Part shown: one piece after another, positions 41,597 through 50,368 of the stretch | Numbering within the stretch: the stretch's first letter is position 1 | How the letters are laid out: each line of letters opens with the position of its first letter | Assembly (NCBI GenBank): GCA_944325835.1 | Contig: CALVBO010000002.1 | Span: 62,001 to 126,000, forward strand | Source of the DNA: Candidatus Gastranaerophilales bacterium | Lineage (GTDB): Bacteria > Cyanobacteriota > Vampirovibrionia > Gastranaerophilales > Gastranaerophilaceae | Length of the DNA stretch: 64,000 bases | Direction: 5' to 3' | Position numbers and translations under genes: made by a program | Notes under the pieces: model-generated | Told to the model about the DNA's origin: nothing | The model's database searches: none | Seen by the model: only the letters and a program-made list of their open reading frames with translations

Positions 41597-44500
41597 ATGA
41601 CTTCAAAATTTACGATTGAACAATTGAATGCAATCAGTTCGTATCGTCAGGAGCATAAATTAGGTTATGTTCTAACTGATGATGCCGTTTTATCGATCAT
41701 GAAAAAGGATATGGGAGATAAAATCGGCGAGCTATACCCTTGCTTTGCATCACTTGATCCAAACCGAACCCAAACAGATTTTTTAGGCTCCGGAATTTTT
41801 ACATTTGAAATTAATCCAACATCCCGATGTAAAGGCTTAACACTGGAAGTTCAAGACGAATCTCCTCAAAAACCACGACAACCGGTAGTACAACCTATTG
41901 AACTTACAGAAGAACAAGCCAAGAATTTAACAATCCAATACCTTTCCGAAGATGTCCAAAATGCTATAGAGATAATCCGCCGGCAGGATGCAGGCTGGGT
42001 TACAGATGGTTATGATTCCATAAAAGAATTTTTTGACGCGGAACTTTCAGAGAAAAATGTCGGAGAAGTCTTGAACGGACAAATTGATGGTATCGGGTAT
42101 CTTCAAAAAGCACAAGAAGGAACTTTAACCAGAAAAGATTATTATGAACAAAATAAGCTGCGCCTTAAGGAAATGATTATGAAAAGAGTCTTTGAAAAGG
42201 ATGAAAAATCCGGAATAGACTTTATCGACCTCTATAGAGGGAATTTATCACGTAAAGAGTTTGAAAAGCTTCTGGATAGTATTATTCAAAGAAGAATAAA
42301 CGAAATCCCGACAATGGCTGGAATTAAGTCAATGCAACATTCACTTATTATGATGGATGATGCGCAGACAGACGATTTCCTTGAAAATTTATACAAAATG
42401 TTTCAAAAAGAGCTTCAAAAGGAAGTACCTCTTGAATCAAATGTTAAATTTATAAAAGGAATGACCGTTCAAAACGATTATGACACCCTTGAGCCAATGA
42501 CTTTTGAAGAGGTTTACAAACTCGAACGCGGAACAGAATTTTCAGAAGAATTATTAGAAGAACTGGCACAGAAAAAAGGAGAGTTAAATGTTGCGACTGG
42601 CGCATTTAACAAATATAACCAATTTGCAACAGCTGCCGGACAGATGCTTGATGCCTACAGCGATGCGACAAGACCGGTAAGCAGCGGCGGTATGTACGGG
42701 ACGGTTTATGTGCCTCCGGAACCGGACGCGAATAAACGATTAAATGAATTGATTTCACTCTATCAAAATTATTATGCAAATTCTCCTGACACAAATGCGG
42801 CAAAAAAGAATCTGGAACTTGCGATAAAAAAATCAGGGCTTCCAATAATAGTTTTACAGAATGAACACAATCAGATTAGCCTGGATATGGCTGCATTCCC
42901 GGGTGACAAAGATAAAAACAGAGCAATTAATACTATACTACGCTTCGGGCAGCAGGAACAAAAAGCGACTCTGGATAAAATTTTAGGCGGTAAAGACATT
43001 GACACCTACATAAAAGCCCATGAAAAAGCCAATACGGCTGCGATGGGGACAGTTAGCAGTTCTGAGTTGGCTAAAGCCATGGAGGACGATAACTATACTG
43101 CAATTCAAGTCTACAGCGGCGGAGTTTCAATGGCAGGCATGGGCTTAATGGTCATTGGCGGTGTAACCGGATGCGTTCCGCTGGTTGGATTTGGTGGAAA
43201 AGTCGCCCTGACAGGTATGGCTGCAAAAAATATTTTAGGTTTTACTGATGCGCTTTCGAGAGATCATGTTCAATCCAAGGAGGTTAAAGAATTATCTAAA
43301 GCTCTGGCTATGGATTTGGCAGGATTTGCTATCGGAGGATATGCCGGTCAAAAAGGGACGCAAATTGCAAGTAACCTTTTATCAAAAGGTTATTCGCCAT
43401 GGGTTGCACTGGTAGCTGAAAAATCTACTGATTTTTCACTCTCACTGGCCGGAGATCTTGCTATGATGGGAGTGCTTCAAAGTTCCGACACCGCGGGTAG
43501 TCTGACGGAAGGCAATGTTATCGGTATAATTGTTTCGACGTTTACCGGTATTCAAGCCAGCAAACAAATGTTCAGAGAAGCAGAATTACAGCATCAGGCA
43601 ATCGCGGTTACACCTGACGGGCGTCAGGTTGCAGTTAATCCTGCGGATTTTGCTATGCAAATGGGAACTGCACCTCGGGCTGAAAGCGAAACTCCACACA
43701 CAGCAAATCGCCCGTCAGAAGTATCCCAAAGCCATGCCAGCCACCAGGAGATTTCAGGTAAACCTGAAACAAAAACTAATTTTGTTCAACAAGAACAAAG
43801 ATTAAAAGAATTACTGAAAGATGAACAAAATCTCTCTAACGATTATTACAGATCTATTCTTTCAGTTCTGAAAAAATTTCCTGATAATGCCGAATTCATC
43901 CTGGATAAACTGGAAAGTTCCAAATTCAGCCGGAGGAATATTATCAATTTTATAGTTTATGGCGGCTATAATCCTGAGCTTAAGCAGTCAAATATTATCC
44001 TGGAAGCGATGAGTTTGTCAGGTAAGTATAGCTTTATCTCAAATAAAGATATAGAAGCCATGCTTGAAATGGAACCGGAAAAATTAGCCAAAGCGCTGGA
44101 AATTGTCAAAACCTGCAAAGCCGAAAACGAAAACGCTGATATAATAAATAGCTTTAAGGCTTTGGCAGAAGCTGATATTGCTGATATTGGAGAATTTACA
44201 AACTTTATAGCGTCCATTTCAAAACTCGACGGTCTTAATGAGGACACTATGAAAGGATTTATTAATATTAGTCCTGAAAAGCGGAGTTTACTTGTCGACT
44301 TTGTTAATAATTATGAAAAAACAAAAGAAAGCTCCGGAGCATTAAAAAATGATTTATTCTCATTTGGGAACAAGTCATTATCAGTACGAAACTTGTTAAA
44401 CATTGCCCAATTTGAGCCGGAGAAGATTGCAGCACTACGGGATATTTATACAATAGGTTCTGACAGCGGCGAAAACATTTATAACTATGAATCTCTTAAC

Positions 44501-47500
44501 GCACTATTCAATTGCAGCACAGAACAAATTCGTATGATTGAAAAATTTGCACAAATCCGTAATTCTAAAGGCAAATATGAATTTTCATCCAGCGGTTCAA
44601 TTGAAGCATTAGCCGATTATCCGTTAGAAAAATTAGAAAAACTTTTTGAACTGACACTAATTAAAGGCTCTGAAAATGAAGCACTTTATGATAGCAGTGA
44701 TGTTCTAAGATTTGCAAAATGTCCGGATGATAAGCTTGATTTAATGTTTGAATTTGCAAAATTAAAAGTAAAAGGCTTAGATAAAAAAGAATATTCTGTT
44801 TACGAATTTGATTTTAACGAGCTTGCCGCTGTTGAACGGGAAAAGCTGGAAATGCTTCTTGAACTTGCGCAAATGAAAAAAGACGGAGAATTAATCTTTA
44901 ACTATTCAGATTCATTATTGAGTCTTTGCAATCAAAGTTCTGAAAAATTAAGAGAGATTGTCGAATTTATGCGTAATCATCCGGATGCGGATAAGTATGA
45001 AATCTCTAAATTAAGACGTAAAACTTTGGAACAATTACAGGTTCTAAACGGTAAGACAATAGATACATCTAAATTAGATCCAAAACAGCTGGAGCTTGAA
45101 GAAAATTTTAATAACGTTTTTGAAGAGAACAGCATGCTTGATGCAGAAATTATCCGTGAAGCTTGTACAAAAACAGACGGGACACTGGATGAAGGTGCAA
45201 TTAAAATTCTTATGGATCTGGCACCCGAACAAAGATATAATTTTGGCGGGCACGGAACTGATTTTATAATAAACGCTGTAAAAAGCTTCCGGAACGCAGA
45301 CGGAATTGTGGACATTGCCCGATATCAGAAATTAAAAACTCTCATTCAAGATTATTGTACAAAAGTACCGCTCTTACAGGAGGATACAAATATGACTTTT
45401 GATGCAATGTATTCTCTTGCACGCCGCAGCGGAGAAGATGCAGATAAAGCTATTGAACAAGCTCTAAACTTTATTTCTACTATAAACAATCCGGATATTG
45501 CGTACGATGCATTATCTATCGTAAAAGATTTAGATGGCGGAGTTAATGAGCTGAAGAACATAATAGATAAATACAGTGAAAACATTGCAGCGGGACGTAT
45601 TTCCCGTCAAGATTTAAATAAATATAAAGAACTGTCTATGCTCTCAGGAGAAAAGGAGGGTCTGTCTTCCGCAAGATTCCTCGGGTTGCTGAATTTTGCC
45701 GAAACTGTTAATGATTACAGCGAATTCAGCCGTTTGATAAAATGTATCAATCCAGAAGTTATGGATGATTCCGGCAAAATTTTTGAATTTGCACAGATCA
45801 TACGTAATATTTTTGTTAAAAATTATGATATTCAAACTATATTAAGGGATCTGGAAACAGTACCGCGTCAGATTGATATTGACGCATTAAAAATGCTATC
45901 AGAAACTTATAAATCCGGCGGTGAAAAAATATATTCCCATGATATTCAAGACTTACTAAAAGATATCAATGAAACGAATTTTAGTGTATTTACTAAAATA
46001 TTAGAAAAATTTAACGGCAAAAATGATATCACATTTGGCTTCACATCGGTTCCCGCACAAGACAACCATGTTAAAATCCGAGATTTGCAAGAATTCATAG
46101 CAAAAATTAAAACACCGGAAGATGCTGAAATAGTATCTTTTATACTTGATTCCAATAAAGGGATTTCATATTCGCAATACGGTCATAACATGGAACTCCC
46201 TGACGCGGCAAATATAATAAATAATGCTAAAAAATATCCTAATCTTACGAATTGGATAAAATCATATAATATTGAAGACGGCGTAAATCTGTTGATACAT
46301 GACTGGGATAGTTCCGGAATTGAACGCTATATTTCACAAATGAATGCAGAACAGCGTAATTTCTGCGCACAACTGGCTGCGATTAAAAATCCAAACGATC
46401 AGCAACTGCTACATATTGGAACTGTTAATGATAGCCATTTTGAAATATTTAAAAACATCCCACCGGAAAAATACGATTCCGTTTTGCAATTAGGTGCTAA
46501 ATTATATGACGCATCTATGTTATTCACAGTTTTAAAAGACCTCACACCTGAACAAACCGCAAAATTTACAGAGTTCATAGACAAAGGTTTTGCACCGGAC
46601 AAATATGACGAGATTATACAAATACTCCGTTCGGAAAAAATATTCGGCAATAAAGAAGTCTATGACAAACTCCTTGCACAAATAGATTCAGTAGAAACTT
46701 ACAGCATGAATATTGAAACCATCAGGGATATTGTATGCCATCCTTATAATGAAAAAGGGTTCAATTATATAATGGATAATCTTAAAAATGAAGATTTTGT
46801 AACTCCTGAAGCCTTGATTAACTATATCTCGCTTGATTCAAAAAATATTGATAATCTGGAATATCTAAAAACTTCATCAAATCTTATTGCGACCCCGGAA
46901 TTCCTGTCAGAAATTTTGGCGGGAATGGATAAATCCAAAATGATTGTTTTTAATGAAATGGTTAACGAATTAAAAACCCACAATGATAATTTCAGCTATG
47001 ATATGGAAAATTTAAGTAAAATGATGCGTTCTAATGAAGATATGGATTCTGCAACGGCCTTAAACTTCCAAAAGCTTTACAGAATGTATGATGAAAACGG
47101 TAACCATATTATTCCGGCAACGAGTCTCTTTGATTTAGCAAAAAACCATGAAATAGCTGAGAAAATACTCGGCCAAAGAGCTTCTGAGGTCAAAAAATTA
47201 AATCTGACAGATTACAAAGTACCGGAAGGTGCCGTCAAAAATCTTGCAGAGAACATGCCTGATGAATTTAAAGTTATACTCTATAACAATAACGGTGAAT
47301 TTACGGAAAAAGAATATCTGGATTTACTCAAAAAACTTAACGAAAATGAATATCTTCGTGACGCTCTTGCAGAATTTGAACAAACCGGCACAATTAACCT
47401 TAATGTGTTTAGCAATAAAGAAGTAGCACTAGCACTTCTTAACAACGATCCCCAATTACTCGGGATTATTAAGAGTTCACCGGAACTAATCCATAACAAT

Positions 47501-50368
47501 CCGGGCTCTGTTAAACAAAACTTATATATGGTTAATGAACTTCTTGATGAACAACTCAACCGATATAAAGACTTTGTAACAACTAATCCGGGTCTGCTGC
47601 CGCCGACAGTAACAGTTGAAAGCTTTCTCAAAGAAATTGATAAATATATTCACGGAGAAGAACAATCTGCAATGATGTTCAAACTGGCAAATATCTATGG
47701 TGCCAAAAATATTAAAACCTGCATCGCAAAAATGGATCCGAAAACTTTTGACAGTGGACTTGGAATACTGCTTCAATATTCAGAAACAGATTTTGCACCG
47801 CTATTCACCAAAATTTTTGCAATGAAAGACGTCGGAGAAGCGGAATTTGAATTAATAATGCGTGTTGCCAACTTTACAGATACACGCGGCACTCACTCAT
47901 ACGGGAATACAGATGACGTAAAACTTCTTGAACAGGATTTTGGAGAAATTCTTGAGAAAATCGTTGCAAACGGTAAATTTGACAAACAGGCCTTCTTTGA
48001 AGATGTTTATCAGGGACTTTTAAGCGCCAATGTCAGAGGTTTTGATCCTATGACGCCTGAACAGTTAAAAATTATTGCAGACTCTGATTTCATTAGTAAT
48101 CCTAATATTAAACCGCAGGATTGGGCTGAATTTACTAAATTTACACCTGAAGTCCGAAGCATTATCAGCTCTCTGATTGAAAACAGTTCATTTGACAACA
48201 TCAAAAAAATTCTTTCGCTATCGGATGATAATTCAAACGCGCTTGCAGGTATGAGTTTTTCTGATAAGATGAAAATGCTCGATATCGTTGACAGTTTTAA
48301 AAGAGAAGATATTGATGCACTTGAGAAAGCAGGATATAATATTAACAATGCCATTATGAAAGTAGTTAAAGCGTTAAGTCTTGAAAAGAAATTCATACAA
48401 ACATCCCCTGCTAAACAACAGGCTTTTCTGAAAGGTATTATCGCCAATAACAATCCGCGTGCTGAATACCTGCTTAAAAATACTGATTTTACAACAGAAG
48501 AGTTCGCAAACGGAATCCCTCTTAAATATCCGCGCTCTAAATTTGTTTTCGATATAGAAAAAGCAATGGCAGGTTTAACCCCTGTAGAGCAAAGCAATGT
48601 CCTGAAATACTTTGATATCTATAAAACAGAACAGGGCTTTGAAGGAATTCCTGTAATCCCTAAAAATTCAGAAATTAAACTTTCTGAAGCTGAAAAAGCC
48701 GCTGCAGACAAACTTGCAGGCTTCATAGAAGAATTTACAACTAAGAATGAAGCAATGGTGAAAGAGCCGGAATTAAAATCCTTACTGGATTCGCTTGTTC
48801 AAGGGCTGCCGGAATTTACGACTATTGTCGGCAAAGCTCAACATGGAACTCATGCTTATACCGTAGATATTCACACTCTAAAAGTTCTTCAATACGCGAT
48901 GAACGAACCGGGATACGACAAATTATCAGACAAAGACAAAACTATCCTAAAACTATCTGCTCTTGTTCACGACTTTGGCAAAAAAGAAGGAGTTGTTGAC
49001 GAAGGTCATGCGGTTTTAAGTTCCGAACATGTCAATGGAATACTTGCAAAATTTAACATGCCGGATTCTATCAAATACAGAATTATTGAACTTGTTAACA
49101 ACCACCACTGGTTTGCAGCATATAACAAAGGAGAAATGTCCTCGGAAACAATGGCAGCACTTTGCCGTAATCCGGAAGATTTTGAAATCTCCAAAATTCT
49201 TGCAAAGGCTGATCTGCTTGGCGTCAATGACGAATTTTATCTGCGTGTAACCAATACCGCAAACCGCGAAGAATTTGACACCTTCACTGCAGATAAGTTT
49301 TCATATATTGACCAAAAACTTGCAGAACTGCGTCAAAAAGCAAACATAGTTTTAGACACGCAAATTCTAAACAGCGGAGCCAAATTCCCTGTAGTAAAAA
49401 CATCCATCAGCGGTGAAGAAACAGAATTGCCTGTTTTAAACCTTACCGATGAAAATATAACAGATCTGGCTCCATACGGATTTGCACCGGGCACGACAAA
49501 AGACAATGCACGCTTTACCGTACACATGACACCGAATGAATTACTCGCTCAGGAAAGTACACCAATGAACACCTTTAATATCCTATCTGCGACACCAACA
49601 CACCATTCTGTACAATCCACATCTCTTATCAGCTTTAACAATAACAGGACTTACGGTCATAGAAAATTCGGCTTTATCTTAGATGTAGACCAATCCAATA
49701 TTTCCACTGCAAATCCGGGCAATGTCGGTTCCGGAACAAGTAAAACCCTGGACGATTTCACCCACAGATTATTTGAAAGCTACAGCGATCGTACATGGGT
49801 TAAATCAGAGTTTCAAAAAGCTCTTAAACGTAAAAATATTGAAATCAGCGAAGAGCAATACGGTACTCTTGCAAAGTACCTCTACTCTAAAAAATACGGC
49901 ACACAAATTTACAGTGAATATGTAAATGAAAATGCTTCTCCTGAGATGATATCAGGTAACACCGGTTTTACAAAAGAACTGTATGCTGAATATGTTTCAC
50001 CAAAGACAACGCCTGAACGCAAAGCAAAAATCTTTGATTTGTGCGTAGCATCAAAAACATACATTATCAGACAGGATGGCACTGTAGGCATTGAATACGC
50101 ATCCAGAACAGGCGGTAATGTTCCTGATGACGGAGCATTGCGGATTAAAGCAAAAGATCTGCGCGATGCGCTTGAATCCTCACGCGATGAACTGTTCCAG
50201 GGGTTAGAACACAGTGAAATTGTTTCCATGACACCGAGGGTTCGCGGACTTATTGCAAGGGTTTCAAGAATTGAGGATTGCCCGCAGGCGTTTTTGAAAT
50301 TTGCAAAAGAAAATAAGCTTCCGATTATTTTAATCGGCTACAGGAATCCGGCAGGTGTTAAAAACTAA
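41597..50368 (+). CDS. 2,923-residue protein with GlnD-like HD domain
   Basis: One uninterrupted 8.8-kb gene. There is no signal peptide. Residues 1-510 are helical. Residues about 515-640 are Gly/Ala/Met-rich and hydrophobic (GMGLMVIGGVTGCVPLVGFG), possibly membrane-inserting. Residues about 815-1130 hold repeats of 35-40 residues with the pattern 'L-(x)5-PEKL-x-x-L-x-E-(L/F)-A-x-(I/M)-K' (YPLEKLEKLFELTLIKG, CPDDKLDLMFEFAKLKV, VEREKLEMLLELAQMKK), and similar helical segments continue to about 2350. An HD hydrolase domain lies at about 2415-2560 (HAYTVDIHTLKVLQ, LVHDFGKKEG, NHHWF, AKADLLG), resembling the HD domain of GlnD. The last 350 residues are of unknown fold. Its size, lone position and repeats suggest a secreted toxin or effector, or a giant signalling protein; neither is proven. 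Confidence 0.85.
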   Translation: MTSKFTIEQLNAISSYRQEHKLGYVLTDDAVLSIMKKDMGDKIGELYPCFASLDPNRTQTDFLGSGIFTFEINPTSRCKGLTLEVQDESPQKPRQPVVQPIELTEEQAKNLTIQYLSEDVQNAIEIIRRQDAGWVTDGYDSIKEFFDAELSEKNVGEVLNGQIDGIGYLQKAQEGTLTRKDYYEQNKLRLKEMIMKRVFEKDEKSGIDFIDLYRGNLSRKEFEKLLDSIIQRRINEIPTMAGIKSMQHSLIMMDDAQTDDFLENLYKMFQKELQKEVPLESNVKFIKGMTVQNDYDTLEPMTFEEVYKLERGTEFSEELLEELAQKKGELNVATGAFNKYNQFATAAGQMLDAYSDATRPVSSGGMYGTVYVPPEPDANKRLNELISLYQNYYANSPDTNAAKKNLELAIKKSGLPIIVLQNEHNQISLDMAAFPGDKDKNRAINTILRFGQQEQKATLDKILGGKDIDTYIKAHEKANTAAMGTVSSSELAKAMEDDNYTAIQVYSGGVSMAGMGLMVIGGVTGCVPLVGFGGKVALTGMAAKNILGFTDALSRDHVQSKEVKELSKALAMDLAGFAIGGYAGQKGTQIASNLLSKGYSPWVALVAEKSTDFSLSLAGDLAMMGVLQSSDTAGSLTEGNVIGIIVSTFTGIQASKQMFREAELQHQAIAVTPDGRQVAVNPADFAMQMGTAPRAESETPHTANRPSEVSQSHASHQEISGKPETKTNFVQQEQRLKELLKDEQNLSNDYYRSILSVLKKFPDNAEFILDKLESSKFSRRNIINFIVYGGYNPELKQSNIILEAMSLSGKYSFISNKDIEAMLEMEPEKLAKALEIVKTCKAENENADIINSFKALAEADIADIGEFTNFIASISKLDGLNEDTMKGFINISPEKRSLLVDFVNNYEKTKESSGALKNDLFSFGNKSLSVRNLLNIAQFEPEKIAALRDIYTIGSDSGENIYNYESLNALFNCSTEQIRMIEKFAQIRNSKGKYEFSSSGSIEALADYPLEKLEKLFELTLIKGSENEALYDSSDVLRFAKCPDDKLDLMFEFAKLKVKGLDKKEYSVYEFDFNELAAVEREKLEMLLELAQMKKDGELIFNYSDSLLSLCNQSSEKLREIVEFMRNHPDADKYEISKLRRKTLEQLQVLNGKTIDTSKLDPKQLELEENFNNVFEENSMLDAEIIREACTKTDGTLDEGAIKILMDLAPEQRYNFGGHGTDFIINAVKSFRNADGIVDIARYQKLKTLIQDYCTKVPLLQEDTNMTFDAMYSLARRSGEDADKAIEQALNFISTINNPDIAYDALSIVKDLDGGVNELKNIIDKYSENIAAGRISRQDLNKYKELSMLSGEKEGLSSARFLGLLNFAETVNDYSEFSRLIKCINPEVMDDSGKIFEFAQIIRNIFVKNYDIQTILRDLETVPRQIDIDALKMLSETYKSGGEKIYSHDIQDLLKDINETNFSVFTKILEKFNGKNDITFGFTSVPAQDNHVKIRDLQEFIAKIKTPEDAEIVSFILDSNKGISYSQYGHNMELPDAANIINNAKKYPNLTNWIKSYNIEDGVNLLIHDWDSSGIERYISQMNAEQRNFCAQLAAIKNPNDQQLLHIGTVNDSHFEIFKNIPPEKYDSVLQLGAKLYDASMLFTVLKDLTPEQTAKFTEFIDKGFAPDKYDEIIQILRSEKIFGNKEVYDKLLAQIDSVETYSMNIETIRDIVCHPYNEKGFNYIMDNLKNEDFVTPEALINYISLDSKNIDNLEYLKTSSNLIATPEFLSEILAGMDKSKMIVFNEMVNELKTHNDNFSYDMENLSKMMRSNEDMDSATALNFQKLYRMYDENGNHIIPATSLFDLAKNHEIAEKILGQRASEVKKLNLTDYKVPEGAVKNLAENMPDEFKVILYNNNGEFTEKEYLDLLKKLNENEYLRDALAEFEQTGTINLNVFSNKEVALALLNNDPQLLGIIKSSPELIHNNPGSVKQNLYMVNELLDEQLNRYKDFVTTNPGLLPPTVTVESFLKEIDKYIHGEEQSAMMFKLANIYGAKNIKTCIAKMDPKTFDSGLGILLQYSETDFAPLFTKIFAMKDVGEAEFELIMRVANFTDTRGTHSYGNTDDVKLLEQDFGEILEKIVANGKFDKQAFFEDVYQGLLSANVRGFDPMTPEQLKIIADSDFISNPNIKPQDWAEFTKFTPEVRSIISSLIENSSFDNIKKILSLSDDNSNALAGMSFSDKMKMLDIVDSFKREDIDALEKAGYNINNAIMKVVKALSLEKKFIQTSPAKQQAFLKGIIANNNPRAEYLLKNTDFTTEEFANGIPLKYPRSKFVFDIEKAMAGLTPVEQSNVLKYFDIYKTEQGFEGIPVIPKNSEIKLSEAEKAAADKLAGFIEEFTTKNEAMVKEPELKSLLDSLVQGLPEFTTIVGKAQHGTHAYTVDIHTLKVLQYAMNEPGYDKLSDKDKTILKLSALVHDFGKKEGVVDEGHAVLSSEHVNGILAKFNMPDSIKYRIIELVNNHHWFAAYNKGEMSSETMAALCRNPEDFEISKILAKADLLGVNDEFYLRVTNTANREEFDTFTADKFSYIDQKLAELRQKANIVLDTQILNSGAKFPVVKTSISGEETELPVLNLTDENITDLAPYGFAPGTTKDNARFTVHMTPNELLAQESTPMNTFNILSATPTHHSVQSTSLISFNNNRTYGHRKFGFILDVDQSNISTANPGNVGSGTSKTLDDFTHRLFESYSDRTWVKSEFQKALKRKNIEISEEQYGTLAKYLYSKKYGTQIYSEYVNENASPEMISGNTGFTKELYAEYVSPKTTPERKAKIFDLCVASKTYIIRQDGTVGIEYASRTGGNVPDDGALRIKAKDLRDALESSRDELFQGLEHSEIVSMTPRVRGLIARVSRIEDCPQAFLKFAKENKLPIILIGYRNPAGVKN

